Of a stretch of DNA of 64,000 nucleotides, positions 1 to 9,328 are shown in pieces. Positions within the stretch are counted from its first letter, which is position 1, and the number at the start of each line of letters is the position of its first letter. Source of the stretch: Spiribacter vilamensis. GTDB taxonomy: Bacteria > Pseudomonadota > Gammaproteobacteria > Nitrococcales > Nitrococcaceae. The notes under the pieces are model-generated. The model saw only the letters and a program-made list of their open reading frames with translations, searched no databases and was not told where the DNA came from. The DNA lies in NCBI RefSeq assembly GCF_004217415.1, contig NZ_SHLI01000001.1:744001-808000 (forward strand), read 5' to 3'. A program made the translations under genes and the position numbers.

Positions 1-333
1 ATGATCGGACGCGAGGCCTACCACAACCCGTGGCTACTGGCCGAGGCCGATCGCCGTATTTTCGGCGATCTCTCGTGCGCGGCGCCTGCCCGGGACGACG
101 TTGTTCGGGCCTACCGCGATTACGTGGCCGAGCACTGGCAGCCGAGCATGCCGATCACGCGGTTTACGCGGCATCTCTCGGGGCTCTTCCAGGGCCTGCC
201 CGGGGCCCGCATCTGGCGTCGGGCGCTGAGCGAGCAGGGCGCGGTTCGCGGCGCCGGCCCCGAGGTGATTGATCAGGCGCTCGAGGCCCGCCAGGCAGCG
301 CTGGAAACGCCAGCCACGCCCTCCACCGCATAG
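1..333 (+). CDS. dusA: tRNA-dihydrouridine synthase DusA, C-terminal part
   Basis: This is the 3' end of an FMN-dependent tRNA-dihydrouridine synthase, which reduces uridines in the D-loop of tRNA. The frame is open from the first base, so the gene begins outside the window and the Met at base 1 is internal. The 110 visible residues open with MIGREAYHNPWLLAEAD, the segment that follows the TIM barrel and contacts the FMN phosphate. The small C-terminal helical domain follows. This wording is nearest the DusA (U20/U20a) subfamily rather than DusB or DusC. The gene converges on tatD with a gap of 13 bases. Confidence 0.85.
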   Translation: MIGREAYHNPWLLAEADRRIFGDLSCAAPARDDVVRAYRDYVAEHWQPSMPITRFTRHLSGLFQGLPGARIWRRALSEQGAVRGAGPEVIDQALEARQAALETPATPSTA

Positions 334-346
334 CGAGGGCGCTGCC

Positions 347-1147
347 TTACCCGGGCAGCCGGAAAAAGCGGCGGCTTGTTGCCGCGGTGGATGCGACCAG
401 GTGGCTGGCCGATTCGTCGCGAAGCGCAGCAACGGCCTCGAGGACATGGGGCAGGAAACCCGGCTCGTTACGCCGTTTTGCCGGCGGTTCCGGCAGGTTG
501 CGAGGCAACAGGAACGGGGCGTCGGTCTCGATCATCAGCCGGTCGAGCGGGATGTCGGGCACACAGCGCCGCAGCTCGGCGCCGCGCCGGTCATCCGCTA
601 CCCAGCCGGTAATGCCGATGTGGACATCGAGTGCGAGACACGCCTCGAGGAGTGTCCGGTCCCCAGTGAAGCAGTGCAGGACCACGGCGGGCAGGGCCGC
701 GCGATGCTCGCGCAGAATGGCAAGGAAGTCGGCCTCGGCATCGCGCTGATGCAGGAAGACCGGCAACTGGCTGGCGGCGGCAATCTCGAGCTGGGCGGCA
801 AAGGCTGCCCGCTGGTCCGAACGCGGTGAGAAGTCGCGGTTGTAATCGAGCCCCGTCTCACCAACGGCCACCACGGAAGGCCGCTCGATCAATGCCTGTA
901 GTGATCGGGCCGCGGGGCTCGACCACTGATCGGCGTGATGCGGGTGAACGCCGGCCGTGGCGTGCATGAGGGCCGGCCGCGTCTCTGCGAGCGTCACGGC
1001 GGATTCCGACTCCGCGAGGTTGACGCCGGTGAGGATCATGCCGGTGACACCGGCGGCCGTTGCCCGCTCGATCACCGCATCGCGATCGGCATTGAAGCGC
1101 GCATGGGTGAGGTTGACGCCGATATCGATGAGGTCGTTGTACTGCAT
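347..1147 (-). CDS. tatD: TatD-family metal-dependent DNase
   Basis: TatD is a cytoplasmic metal-dependent 3'-5' exonuclease of the amidohydrolase fold. The 266 residues align along their length with the TatD subfamily: DIGVNLT at residues 8-14 (this subfamily lacks the N-terminal HxH), GVHPHHADQW near 67, GETGLDYNRDF with Glu97, His133 in VFLHQRD, His158 in VLHCFTG and Asp209 in IETDAPFLLPR. The start at 1147 places the first beta strand at the N-terminus. A second TatD paralog, of the YcfH type, lies at 40331. The gene is divergent from the acyl-CoA ligase gene with only about 36 bases between starts, so the two promoters must overlap. Confidence 0.9.
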   Translation of the reverse strand: MQYNDLIDIGVNLTHARFNADRDAVIERATAAGVTGMILTGVNLAESESAVTLAETRPALMHATAGVHPHHADQWSSPAARSLQALIERPSVVAVGETGLDYNRDFSPRSDQRAAFAAQLEIAAASQLPVFLHQRDAEADFLAILREHRAALPAVVLHCFTGDRTLLEACLALDVHIGITGWVADDRRGAELRRCVPDIPLDRLMIETDAPFLLPRNLPEPPAKRRNEPGFLPHVLEAVAALRDESASHLVASTAATSRRFFRLPG

Positions 1148-1183
1148 GCGAATATTCTGCTGGAATTCCGAGGGATGATGAAC

Positions 1184-2758
1184 ATGGATTCAACCGGGGA
1201 TCAGCGCCCGATGAACTGGGTCGGTGACTGGAGCGGTCGCCGACGGACCCTCACGCCGACGCGAACGGCGCTGGTCGATCCGGCGACGGACCAGCGGCTG
1301 ACCTACCGTGAGCTGGATGACCGTGCGCGACGCTGGGCGCACTGGATGGTCGATGAAGCCGGGCTGACCCCGGGGCAGGTCGTCGCGCTCATTACCCGCA
1401 ATCGGCTGGAGGCGATCGAGCTCTTCCTCGCGGCGGGGAAGACCGGGGTAGTGATCGCACCGGTCAGCCATCGGCTGACATCCAGCGAGGCGGGTGAGCT
1501 TATCCAGCGGCTCGCGCCGGCATGGCTGGTATTCGACGACGCGCTGGATGATTTCGTCGATGCGCTCGGGGTCGATGACGCCGCTCTGGCACGACTGCGC
1601 TTCGGTGCGCCCGGGAGTCCGGCCGAGCAGGCGCTCGCGCGCCAGACAACGGCGCCGATCAACCGCGCGCTCGCCCTGGCAGACCCTTGTCTGCTGGTGC
1701 ATACCGGCGGTAGTACCGGTCTGCCCAAGATCTGCCGTATCAGCCACCGCCAGATGCTCTGGAATGCGATCGAGCTCCTGCTCGCCGCTGACGGTGCACT
1801 GGCGAAGCGCCGCGAGCTCGTGCTGTTCCCGCTCTTCCACATCGGTGGCTGGAACACGCTCATTCCTATCCTCTATGCAGGGGGGTGCGCGGTCGTTCCG
1901 CCGGCATTCGATCCGGACGCCGTCCTGAGCGCGATCGATGCCTACGGCATTAACCACCTGGGGGCGGTGGAGGCGATGCTGCAGGCGCTTGCCGCGCGTC
2001 CCGCGTTCGCCACGCATTCGCTGCAATCGCTCGAGGCCATTACCACCGCCGGCGCGCCCTGCGCCGAGGCGAGCATGGCGCCGTTCCTGGCGCGTGGCAT
2101 CAGCGTGCGGCAGTCCTACGGACTGACCGAGGCCGGGCCGTCGAACTTCATCAATGCCGCTCAACCGGGAGAGGCCGACGAGGCGGCCGTCGACCGGGCG
2201 AGCGTTGGCACCAGTTTTTTCCACACCGACTACCGCATCGTCGAGCCGGCGTCTCTTCGGCCCGTAGCGGTCGATGAACCCGGTGAGCTGCAGATGCGCA
2301 GTCCCCACGATTTTGACGGTTACCTGGATGATCCGGCCCGCACGGCGGAGCGCTGGAGCGAGGATGGCTGGATCCGCAGCGGGGATATCGCCCGGGAAGA
2401 TGATACCGGACGGGTCTTTATCGTCGGCCGGCTCGACAATGTCATTGTCAGCGGTGGCGAGAACATCGCCGCCGAGGAGGTCGAGACCGTCCTTCGCGGC
2501 CACCCCGATGTCACCGGCGCCCTGGTATTCGGCATCACCGATGCGCACTGGGGGGCGAGGCCGGTTGCCTGGCTGACCGGCCCCGCGCATGATGCGTCGG
2601 CGGCGCTGTCTGCCTGGCTCGAGGGGCGCCTTGCGCGTTTCAAGCATCCGGCGGTGATCGAGGTGGTCGACAGCCTGCCGCTCACCGGTGCCGGCAAGCC
2701 CGACCGGCGAGAGGCTCGTCGTCTCTACGAGCAGACTTATCACGGAGGATCGTCATGA
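1184..2758 (+). CDS. Class I adenylate-forming enzyme (acyl-CoA ligase-like)
   Basis: Members activate a carboxylate as acyl-AMP, usually to form a CoA thioester; the substrate cannot be read from sequence. The 524 residues show the ATP P-loop TGGSTGLPK at about 174-182, SYGLTEAGP in the adenine pocket, GRLDNVIVSGGENI at the hinge, and the C-terminal catalytic lysine in LTGAGKPDR. Several Met codons cluster at the start (1175, 1178, 1184, 1211). I chose 1184 because GAGGG at 1170-1174 lies about nine bases upstream. The stop overlaps the thiD start by four bases (ATGA), suggesting translational coupling. The general family is certain; long-chain fatty acid or menaquinone-type (MenE-like) substrates are both possible. 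Confidence 0.85.
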   Translation: MDSTGDQRPMNWVGDWSGRRRTLTPTRTALVDPATDQRLTYRELDDRARRWAHWMVDEAGLTPGQVVALITRNRLEAIELFLAAGKTGVVIAPVSHRLTSSEAGELIQRLAPAWLVFDDALDDFVDALGVDDAALARLRFGAPGSPAEQALARQTTAPINRALALADPCLLVHTGGSTGLPKICRISHRQMLWNAIELLLAADGALAKRRELVLFPLFHIGGWNTLIPILYAGGCAVVPPAFDPDAVLSAIDAYGINHLGAVEAMLQALAARPAFATHSLQSLEAITTAGAPCAEASMAPFLARGISVRQSYGLTEAGPSNFINAAQPGEADEAAVDRASVGTSFFHTDYRIVEPASLRPVAVDEPGELQMRSPHDFDGYLDDPARTAERWSEDGWIRSGDIAREDDTGRVFIVGRLDNVIVSGGENIAAEEVETVLRGHPDVTGALVFGITDAHWGARPVAWLTGPAHDASAALSAWLEGRLARFKHPAVIEVVDSLPLTGAGKPDRREARRLYEQTYHGGSS

Positions 2759-3585
2759 GCCCCGCACGCATTCTGATCATTGCCGGCTCCGACTCCGGCG
2801 GGGGTGCCGGCATACAGGCCGATATCAAAACGGTCACCGCACTCGGTGGCTACGCGATGACCGCCATCACCGCGCTGACGGCACAGAACACGCGGGGTGT
2901 ACAGGGCGTTGTCGGCGTCGAGCCGGCCTTCATCCGCGAGCAGATCCGCTCGGTGGTGGATGATCTGGGCGTCGATTGCGTGAAGACCGGGATGCTCCAC
3001 GACCGGGCCGTGATTGATGCCGTTGCCGATGAACTCCAGCGCTGCGCCGGCCATGTCCCCTGGGTGATTGATCCGGTGATGGTCGCGCAGAGCGGCGACC
3101 GGCTGGTAGCGGATGATGGTATGGCCTATCTCCGCGACCGACTGATTCCCCACGCCCGGCTGATTACGCCGAACATCCCGGAGGCGCAGGCACTGCTCGG
3201 CCGGCCGATCGAGTCAGCCGCCGCCATGGATGACGCGGCCCGGGCGCTGCTCGCACTCGGCTGCGAGGCCGTCCTGCTCAAGGGCGGGCATCTCGATGGC
3301 GAGACGCTGATCGATGTCCTCGCCACCGGGGAGGGTAGCCAGCGCTTCGAGCATCCCCGTATCGCGACCACCAGTGACCATGGCACGGGCTGCACACTGG
3401 CCTCGGCAATCGCCGAGGGGCTGGGCCGGGAACTCCCGCTCGATGCGGCCGTCCACCGAGGCAGGGATTATCTGCACGATGCCCTGGCGAGCGCATCACC
3501 ACTCGGTCACGGGCACGGGCCGGTCAACCATTCGCATACCGTGGCCCCTTATGGATTGAGGGGCAGCGATAACGAGCAGACGTGA
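2755..3585 (+). CDS. thiD: Hydroxymethylpyrimidine / phosphomethylpyrimidine kinase
   Basis: ThiD phosphorylates 4-amino-5-hydroxymethyl-2-methylpyrimidine twice to give the pyrophosphate used in thiamine synthesis. The 276-residue ribokinase-fold protein has the substrate motif AGSDSGGGAGIQAD near residues 9-22, KTGML in the lid region, DPVMVAQSGDRL, and the ATP/anion-hole motif DHGTGCTLASAIAEG near residue 206 with the catalytic Cys. The length is normal for the family. The gene overlaps the upstream ligase gene, and the Rrf2 regulator follows seven bases downstream. No thiamine riboswitch or other thi gene is visible, so thiD stands apart from the rest of the pathway here. Confidence 0.93.
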   Translation: MSPARILIIAGSDSGGGAGIQADIKTVTALGGYAMTAITALTAQNTRGVQGVVGVEPAFIREQIRSVVDDLGVDCVKTGMLHDRAVIDAVADELQRCAGHVPWVIDPVMVAQSGDRLVADDGMAYLRDRLIPHARLITPNIPEAQALLGRPIESAAAMDDAARALLALGCEAVLLKGGHLDGETLIDVLATGEGSQRFEHPRIATTSDHGTGCTLASAIAEGLGRELPLDAAVHRGRDYLHDALASASPLGHGHGPVNHSHTVAPYGLRGSDNEQT

Positions 3586-3592
3586 CAACGCA

Positions 3593-4078
3593 ATGATCAG
3601 ACTGTCGGCGAAGAGCCGTTATGCCGTCAGCGCCCTGCTGCACCTGGCGGTCCACAATCAGGCGGGTGCGGTTCCCCTGGCGGAGATTTCCGTTTGCCAG
3701 GGGATCTCGATGTCCTACATCGACCAGATCTTCTGGAAGCTGCGACGCGCGGGGCTCGTTCGTGGCACGCCCGGTCCCGGTGGCGGGTATCGACTCGGGC
3801 GTGACCCCGAGGCCATTTCCATGGGCGAGGTGATTACGCTCATGGACGGGCAGGGCGGGCCGCGGCGCGCGACCTCCGCCCTCGACGCGCAATTATGGGC
3901 GGGGCTTGCCGATCGGATCGAGGCGTTCCTGAACGGGATTACGCTGGCGGATTTCGCGGCGCGACCGGAGATCCGTGACGCGCTGGTCGACCAGTACAAT
4001 GGTGGTGGCTGGCGCTGCGATATCTGTGGTGCCCTGTCGACGCGGCAGCAGCCCTCGACCGGGGCGTCGGGCGCATGA
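3593..4078 (+). CDS. Rrf2-family transcriptional regulator
   Basis: A winged-helix repressor of the Rrf2 family, many of which sense Fe-S clusters, NO or redox state. The 161 residues begin MIRLSAKSRYAVSALLHLAV, the recognition helix region holds SMSYIDQIFWKLRRAG, and GPGGGYRLGRD forms the wing. The three closely spaced cysteines that bind the cluster in IscR (around residues 92-104) are absent. The only Cys residues are Cys35 and a C-terminal pair, Cys142/Cys145 (RCDIC), so it is not IscR. The stop overlaps the start of the fdxA-type ferredoxin by four bases. A role controlling that ferredoxin or sensing Fe-S status is inferred from position only. Confidence 0.88.
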   Translation: MIRLSAKSRYAVSALLHLAVHNQAGAVPLAEISVCQGISMSYIDQIFWKLRRAGLVRGTPGPGGGYRLGRDPEAISMGEVITLMDGQGGPRRATSALDAQLWAGLADRIEAFLNGITLADFAARPEIRDALVDQYNGGGWRCDICGALSTRQQPSTGASGA

Positions 4079-4398
4079 CCTACGTCGTCACCGAATCCTG
4101 CGTTCGTTGCCGGTACACGGACTGCGTGGAGGTCTGTCCGGTAGACTGCTTCCATGGTGGTCCGACCATGCTGGTAATCGACCCGGAGGAGTGCATCGAC
4201 TGCGCGGTCTGCGTGGCGGAGTGCCCGGTGGATGCGATCTATCCGGATGATGAAGTGCCCGCCGATCAGCAGGACTTTATCGCCCTCAACGCGCGTCTGG
4301 CGCAGCAGTGGCCCGTGCTCAGCCGCCGCGAGGATCCCCCCGCCGATGCGGAGGGCTGGGAATCGGTTACCGACAAGCGCGATCAGATCATCGAGTGA
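4075..4398 (+). CDS. fdxA: 7Fe ferredoxin (3Fe-4S/4Fe-4S), FdxA type
   Basis: A small cytoplasmic electron carrier with one [3Fe-4S] and one [4Fe-4S] cluster. In the 107 residues, cysteines fall at 9, 12, 17, 21 and 25 and at 40, 43, 46 and 50. This is the pattern of Azotobacter ferredoxin I shifted by one residue: Cys9, 17 and 50 would hold the 3Fe cluster and Cys21, 40, 43 and 46 the 4Fe cluster, with Cys12 and Cys25 free. The C-terminal tail (about 60-107) is the acidic helical extension typical of FdxA. The start overlaps the Rrf2 regulator stop, and the gene converges on ispG. Confidence 0.92.
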   Translation: MTYVVTESCVRCRYTDCVEVCPVDCFHGGPTMLVIDPEECIDCAVCVAECPVDAIYPDDEVPADQQDFIALNARLAQQWPVLSRREDPPADAEGWESVTDKRDQIIE

Positions 4399-4410
4399 GG
4401 TGGTGATCCG

Positions 4411-5652
4411 TCAGCGGTCGGCGCTGGCCATCCCGTAACGGCGCTCCACATAATCCTCGACGAGTGCCTTGAATTCGCCGGCGATATTATCGCCCTTGAG
4501 CGTCACGGTCTTCTCACCATCGACGTACACGGGCGCGACCGGCTTCTCGCCGGTGCCCGGCAGACTGATGCCGATATCGGCCTGGCGGCTCTCGCCGGGA
4601 CCGTTGACCACGCAGCCCATCACCGCGAGGCTCATCGACTCGACGCCGGGATAGTGCTCGCGCCATTCCGGCATGCGATCGCGGACATGGGTCTGGATCT
4701 CGTCGGCGAGCTCCTGGAAGTAGGTACTGGTGGTGCGCCCGCAGCCGGGGCAGGCCGCCACCAGGGGCGTGAAGCTGCGAAGCCCCATCGTCTGGAGGAT
4801 CTCCTGGGCGACGATGACCTCTTGGGTGCGGTCGCCACCCGGCTCCGGCGTCAGCGAGATCCGGATGGTGTCGCCGATTCCCTGCTGGAGCAGCACGGAC
4901 AACGCCGCGGTAGAGGCGACGATGCCCTTCGATCCCATCCCCGCCTCGGTGAGGCCGAGATGCAGCGGGAAGTCACAGCGTGCGCCGAGATCCTGGTAGA
5001 CGTTGATCAGATCCTGCACGCGGCTCATCTTGCAGGAGATGATGATCGCGTCATGGGGCAGACCGATCGACTCTGCGCGCTCGGCGCTCTCGAGCGAGGA
5101 GACGACCACCGCCTCGCGCATAACCGCCTCCGGCGGCTTCGGTTCGGCACGTGCGGCGTTCTCGTCCATCAGGCGCGAGAGCAGATCCTGATCCAGGCTG
5201 CCCCAGTTCACGCCGATGCGCACCGGGCGGTTCATGTCGCGGGCGAGTTCGATGATCTCGGTGAACTGCGGGTCGCGGCGGCTGCCTTTCCCCACGTTAC
5301 CGGGATTGATTCGCCACTTGCCCAGCGCCTCGCCGCACTCGGGCACGGCCCTCAGCAGGCGATGACCGTTGAAGTGGAAATCGCCGACCAGCGGCACATC
5401 CACACCCATGTCATCGAGCCGCTGACGGATCCTCGGAACCGCGCGTGCCGCTTCTTCGTTGTTGACGGTGATGCGGACCAGCTCGGATCCGGCGCGCGCC
5501 AGGTCGGCAACCTGAATCGCGGTGCGTACCTCGTCCACTGTGTCGGTATTGGTCATGGACTGCACGACCACGGGGGCATCGCCGCCCACCGTGACGTGGC
5601 CCACCTTCACCGGCACACTGGGACGTCTCTGAAAACCGGACATTTCGTTCAT
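4411..5652 (-). CDS. ispG: 4-hydroxy-3-methylbut-2-en-1-yl diphosphate synthase
   Basis: IspG converts methylerythritol cyclodiphosphate to HMBPP in the MEP isoprenoid pathway, using a [4Fe-4S] cluster. The 413-residue protein shows [11 protein letters not shown] near the N-terminus, the barrel segment INPGNVGKG, and the C-terminal cluster ligands in [14 protein letters not shown] and [10 protein letters not shown]. Two in-frame Met codons are available, at 5652 and 5643; both leave the family core intact and I chose the first. Another MEP gene, dxs, starts at the far end of this window. The gene is divergent from the glutathione transferase gene with only 27 bases between them. Confidence 0.95.
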   Translation of the reverse strand: MNEMSGFQRRPSVPVKVGHVTVGGDAPVVVQSMTNTDTVDEVRTAIQVADLARAGSELVRITVNNEEAARAVPRIRQRLDDMGVDVPLVGDFHFNGHRLLRAVPECGEALGKWRINPGNVGKGSRRDPQFTEIIELARDMNRPVRIGVNWGSLDQDLLSRLMDENAARAEPKPPEAVMREAVVVSSLESAERAESIGLPHDAIIISCKMSRVQDLINVYQDLGARCDFPLHLGLTEAGMGSKGIVASTAALSVLLQQGIGDTIRISLTPEPGGDRTQEVIVAQEILQTMGLRSFTPLVAACPGCGRTTSTYFQELADEIQTHVRDRMPEWREHYPGVESMSLAVMGCVVNGPGESRQADIGISLPGTGEKPVAPVYVDGEKTVTLKGDNIAGEFKALVEDYVERRYGMASADR

Positions 5653-5679
5653 AGTTCTATTATAAAGGATGGAATCCGC

Positions 5680-6372
5680 ATGATCGACGTTTACACCTGG
5701 CCAACACCGAATGGTCATAAAGTCCACATCGCCCTCGAAGAACTCGGACTCGACTACCAGGTCCACGGCATCAATATCGGCCAGGGCGACCAGTTCGGCG
5801 AGGCGTTCCTGCGCATCAGTCCCAACAACAAGATCCCGGCGATCGTTGATACGGACGGACCGGGCGGTGAGCCGATCTCGATCTTCGAGTCGGGGGCAAT
5901 CCTCCTGTACCTGGCTGAAAAGACCGGCCAACTCGTTCCGGACGATGCAAGACAACGCTATAACACACTGGAATGGTTGATGTTCCAGATGGGTGGACTG
6001 GGTCCGATGCTGGGCCAGGCGCACCACTTCCGCCAGTACGCGCCCGAGCATATCGACTATGCCTTCAACCGCTATACCAATGAAGCAAGCCGCCTCTACG
6101 CGGTCATGGATCGTCGGCTTGCCGATCACGAATGGCTTGCGGCCGATACCTATACCCTCGCCGATATCGCGAGTTATCCGTGGATTCGTCCGCATGACGA
6201 CCAGGGTCAGTCGCTCGACGACTATCCGAACCTCAAGCGCTGGTACGAGGCAATCAGTGAGCGGCCGGCCGTGCAGCGCGGTCTTCAGGTGCTCGCCGAC
6301 GCCCGCGCGCCGGCGCTGGACGATGCCGCCAAGGAGCAGCTGTTCGGCAGCAGTCAGTATCAGCGCCGATGA
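5680..6372 (+). CDS. Glutathione S-transferase, YfcG/YghU-like
   Basis: A thioredoxin-fold plus all-helical glutathione transferase of 230 residues. The N-terminal domain reads [21 protein letters not shown], with the Thr/Pro/Asn arrangement of the Nu-class (YfcG, YghU) enzymes, which act as glutathione disulfide-bond reductases. NNKIPAIVD carries the cis-Pro and [15 protein letters not shown] binds the glutathione gamma-glutamyl group. The C-terminal helical domain includes [14 protein letters not shown] chose the ATG at 5680 because it opens the thioredoxin fold. The stop overlaps mazG by four bases, so the two are probably cotranscribed. The physiological substrate is unknown. Confidence 0.88.
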   Translation: MIDVYTWPTPNGHKVHIALEELGLDYQVHGINIGQGDQFGEAFLRISPNNKIPAIVDTDGPGGEPISIFESGAILLYLAEKTGQLVPDDARQRYNTLEWLMFQMGGLGPMLGQAHHFRQYAPEHIDYAFNRYTNEASRLYAVMDRRLADHEWLAADTYTLADIASYPWIRPHDDQGQSLDDYPNLKRWYEAISERPAVQRGLQVLADARAPALDDAAKEQLFGSSQYQRR

Positions 6373-7181
6373 CTGCTGTGGAGGAACTGCTCGCGGTCAT
6401 GGCGCGACTGCGCGATCCCGAGCGGGGCTGTCCGTGGGATCGTGCCCAGGATTTCCGCAGCATCGTCCCGCATACGCTCGAAGAGGCCTACGAAGTGGCG
6501 GATGCCATCGAGCGTGACGATCACCCCGCCATGCGCGACGAGCTCGGTGATCTGCTCTTCCAGGTGGTCTTCTATGCCCAGATCGGCCGCGAGGCGGGCA
6601 GCTTCGATTTCGAGGCGATTGCCCGGGCGGTGACGGACAAGCTGATCCGCCGCCACCCGCATGTCTTTGGCGATCGCGAGGAGACCACCGCCGGGTCACA
6701 GCGGGCGACCTGGGAGGCCATCAAGGCGGAAGAACGTGCCGAGCGTGCCTCCGGCGATGCCGCTCCGAGCGCGCTCGATGATGTCCCGCTGGCGCTGCCG
6801 GCACTGACCCGCAGCCGCAAGCTCCAGTCGCGGGCGGCACGGGTTGGATTCGACTGGCCGGAACCGGGTCAGGTCATCGACAAGCTGCGCGAGGAACTCG
6901 GTGAGCTCGAAGAGGCGCTGGGCGATTCACCGCGAGACCCTGCGCATGTCCACGAAGAGATGGGGGATCTACTACTCGCCTGTGTCAATCTCTCGCGCCA
7001 GATCGGTGTCGATCCCGAGCAGGCGCTGCGCGATGGCAATGCCAAATTCGAGCGCCGTTTCAGGGGCCTGGAGGCGATTATTGCCAATACGGGTCAAGAT
7101 CTCGAATCGGTAGGATTCGACCGGCTCGAGGCCGCCTATCAGCAGGCCAAGGCGCGCGACCAGGGCATTGACCCCACTTGA
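6369..7181 (+). CDS. mazG: Nucleoside triphosphate pyrophosphohydrolase MazG
   Basis: MazG hydrolyses (d)NTPs to monophosphate and pyrophosphate, a house-cleaning activity that also affects (p)ppGpp responses. The 270 residues contain two tandem MazG domains. The first holds CPWDRAQDF, the metal motif EEAYE (38-42) and [15 protein letters not shown] (about 56-70). The second holds [11 protein letters not shown] and the matching [13 protein letters not shown]. The length matches the two-domain E. coli type. The gene overlaps the upstream glutathione transferase stop by four bases. Confidence 0.93.
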   Translation: MTAVEELLAVMARLRDPERGCPWDRAQDFRSIVPHTLEEAYEVADAIERDDHPAMRDELGDLLFQVVFYAQIGREAGSFDFEAIARAVTDKLIRRHPHVFGDREETTAGSQRATWEAIKAEERAERASGDAAPSALDDVPLALPALTRSRKLQSRAARVGFDWPEPGQVIDKLREELGELEEALGDSPRDPAHVHEEMGDLLLACVNLSRQIGVDPEQALRDGNAKFERRFRGLEAIIANTGQDLESVGFDRLEAAYQQAKARDQGIDPT

Positions 7182-7266
7182 ATACCGAACCGGATCAATG
7201 GTTTGCTAGTAATTGGTGAACCACATCGACCCCGGCCGAATCGCCGGGCGCAGAAAAGGAGCTCTC

Positions 7267-7599
7267 ATGAGTCTGACCGAAAAGAAGTGCACCCCCTGCC
7301 AGGGGGGTATCGATCCGCTGACCCGCGAAGAGGCAGAGCGTTATCTCGCGGACATCCCGGGCTGGACGCTCAACGACGATGCGACGCGGATTAGCCGGCT
7401 GTTCAAAACGGGCGACTTCGCGAAGGCCCAGGCGGTCGCGAACAAGGCAGGTGACGTCGCCGAGCAGGAGGATCATCACTCGGATATCCGCTTCGGCTAC
7501 GGCTGGTGCGAGGTCGAGATCCATACCCACGCGATCGGTGGGCTGCACGAAAACGACTTCATCTATGCCGCCAAGGTCAACCAGGCGGTGGACGGCTAG
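7267..7599 (+). CDS. phhB: Pterin-4a-carbinolamine dehydratase
   Basis: This enzyme dehydrates 4a-hydroxytetrahydropterin, recycling the cofactor of aromatic amino acid hydroxylases; homologs also act as DCoH-like factors. The 110 residues carry the family core [28 protein letters not shown] with the conserved His pair, and [20 protein letters not shown] chose the ATG at 7267 because AAAGGAG lies just upstream at 7255-7261; earlier in-frame Met codons have no such site. No phenylalanine hydroxylase gene is nearby. The gene converges on moaC, with the stop codons overlapping. Confidence 0.92.
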   Translation: MSLTEKKCTPCQGGIDPLTREEAERYLADIPGWTLNDDATRISRLFKTGDFAKAQAVANKAGDVAEQEDHHSDIRFGYGWCEVEIHTHAIGGLHENDFIYAAKVNQAVDG

Positions 7600-8069
7600 C
7601 GCCACCACTCGCCGGAACGGCCGCCACGCTTGTGGATGAGCCGGACGCCCTCGATGGTCATGCCACGATCGAGGGCCTTACACATATCGTAGACGGCGAG
7701 CAGGGCTACCTGCACCGCCGTCAGTGCTTCCATTTCGACACCGGTGGCGCCGCGGGTTGCTGTTGATGCCTCGCAGCGGACCGCCGAGCTGTCGACATCC
7801 ACGGTGAGCGTCACTTCCACCCTCGAGAGCGACAATGGGTGACACAGCGGTATTAGATCCGCGGTGCGCTTCGCGCCCATGATGCCGGCGATACGGGCGG
7901 TGCCGAGGGCGTCGCCTTTTTTCAGCTCACCGCGCTCCAGGCTCCCCAGGGCGTCCGGCGCCATGACGATCCACCCCTCGGCCACCGCAACGCGCTCGCT
8001 GTCGGGCTTCGCGCCGATATCCACCATGTGCGCCTCACCCGAGGCATTGAGATGCGGCAGCTCGCTCAA
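7596..8069 (-). CDS. moaC: Cyclic pyranopterin monophosphate synthase accessory protein MoaC
   Basis: MoaC converts 3',8-cyclo-GTP to cyclic pyranopterin monophosphate in molybdenum cofactor synthesis. The 157 residues contain [52 protein letters not shown] and [20 protein letters not shown], the complete set of family blocks. Translation most likely starts at the TTG at 8069, which overlaps the gpmA stop codon (TTGA); no in-frame ATG comes before the conserved MVDIG block. No other moa gene is in the window. Confidence 0.93.
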   Translation of the reverse strand: MSELPHLNASGEAHMVDIGAKPDSERVAVAEGWIVMAPDALGSLERGELKKGDALGTARIAGIMGAKRTADLIPLCHPLSLSRVEVTLTVDVDSSAVRCEASTATRGATGVEMEALTAVQVALLAVYDMCKALDRGMTIEGVRLIHKRGGRSGEWWR

Positions 8070-8764
8070 GTGTTTTCCCTCAGGGAGTATTTGCGCTCGA
8101 CGCCGAAGTCATCACCGAGCTCGTAGACCAGGGGGTCGCCGGTAGCGATTTCCACGCCGGTAATATCCTCGTCCGAAATCCCCTCGAGGTGTTTGACCAG
8201 CGCACGAAGGCTGTTGCCGTGGGCGGCGATCAGCAGCGTTGGATAGCGCTCGAGCGCCGGCACCAGGTCGCTCTCCCAGTAGGGCAGTACCCTTGCGAGG
8301 GTATCCTTGAGCGATTCGGTGGCCGGCAGCCGCGCGGGATCGAGATCGGCATAGCGTGGGTCGTGGCGCGGGTGACGGGCGTCATCGCTGTCCAGGGCCG
8401 GCGGTGGCGTGGCGAAACTGCGGCGCCAGATATGAACCTGCTCGTCGCCGTACTGGGCCGCGGTCTCGGCCTTGTCGAGGCCGGTCAGTGCGCCGTAGTG
8501 GCGCTCATTGAGCCGCCAGTCCTTGATCATCGGCACCCACAGCCGATCGAGGACATCGAGTCCCATGAATCCGGTACGGATGGCGCGGGTGAGCACCGAG
8601 GTGTAGAGCGCATCGGGGGCAATGCCGGCGGCGTGCATCAGTTCGCCGGCGGCAATCGCCTCGTCGCGGCCCTTGTCGCTCAGATCCACATCATGCCAGC
8701 CGGTGAACCGGTTCTCGAGATTCCAGACGCTCTGCCCGTGGCGCAGCAGGATCAGTCGTTTCAT
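8066..8764 (-). CDS. gpmA: 2,3-bisphosphoglycerate-dependent phosphoglycerate mutase
   Basis: GpmA interconverts 3- and 2-phosphoglycerate in glycolysis and gluconeogenesis through a phosphohistidine intermediate. The 232 residues begin [20 protein letters not shown], giving the RHG catalytic motif with His near residue 9. [16 protein letters not shown] and the second active-site motif [16 protein letters not shown] follow. The length is near that of the dPGM family. The gene is divergent from the L,D-transpeptidase gene across 54 bases and is followed directly by moaC, an unusual operon partner. Confidence 0.93.
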   Translation of the reverse strand: MKRLILLRHGQSVWNLENRFTGWHDVDLSDKGRDEAIAAGELMHAAGIAPDALYTSVLTRAIRTGFMGLDVLDRLWVPMIKDWRLNERHYGALTGLDKAETAAQYGDEQVHIWRRSFATPPPALDSDDARHPRHDPRYADLDPARLPATESLKDTLARVLPYWESDLVPALERYPTLLIAAHGNSLRALVKHLEGISDEDITGVEIATGDPLVYELGDDFGVERKYSLRENT

Positions 8765-8818
8765 GGGCGAGTCCCCCTTCGTGGTTTTTGATTAGACGAC
8801 TAGGATAGCATTCGCCCC

Positions 8819-9328
8819 ATGAGCCACCAGAGACAGCGGATGGACGACTGGATCGCGATCTCTCTGCCCCGACAGCGACTCGACATCCGCGCGGGAGAGC
8901 GGGTGGTACAGAGCTGGCCGGTGTCGACGGCGGCGGCGGGCGCCGGCGAGCTCAACGGCAGCGGTGCCACGCCGCGGGGCTGGCACCGGATTCGGGCGAT
9001 GATCGGCGCATCGGCGCCCGCCGGCAGCGTCTTCGTGGCGCGGCGCCCGACCGGTGAGGTCTACTCCCCGGCGCTGGCCGCCGCCTACCCGCAACGCGAC
9101 TGGATCCTCACCCGAATCCTCTGGCTCTGCGGCAGCGAGCCCGGGTTCAACCGCGGCGGGGCGGTCGACAGCCAGCGACGCTTTATCTACCTCCACGGCA
9201 CCCCGGAGACCGAGCCCATGGGTATACCCCGCTCCCACGGCTGCATCCGTCTGCACAGCGCCGAGATCATCGCGCTGTTCAATGCCTGCCGACCGGGCAT
9301 GCCGGTCTGGATCGGAGCCAGCGACTGA
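8819..9328 (+). CDS. L,D-transpeptidase (YkuD-domain protein)
   Basis: YkuD enzymes make 3-3 peptidoglycan crosslinks or attach lipoproteins to the wall. The 169 residues are essentially one YkuD domain, with the catalytic block YLHGTPETEPMG (His126) and SHGCIRL (139-145, nucleophile Cys142). No signal peptide or membrane anchor is visible at the N-terminus (MSHQRQRMDDWIAISLPRQ), which is odd for a periplasmic enzyme. This resembles the short ErfK-like proteins found beside nagZ. The stop overlaps the nagZ start, consistent with a cell-wall recycling pair. Confidence 0.87.
   Translation: MSHQRQRMDDWIAISLPRQRLDIRAGERVVQSWPVSTAAAGAGELNGSGATPRGWHRIRAMIGASAPAGSVFVARRPTGEVYSPALAAAYPQRDWILTRILWLCGSEPGFNRGGAVDSQRRFIYLHGTPETEPMGIPRSHGCIRLHSAEIIALFNACRPGMPVWIGASD

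Noticed and set aside
1190-2743. A 517-codon open frame on the minus strand opposite the acyl-CoA ligase
   Set aside because: No recognisable protein; the other strand carries all the ligase motifs.
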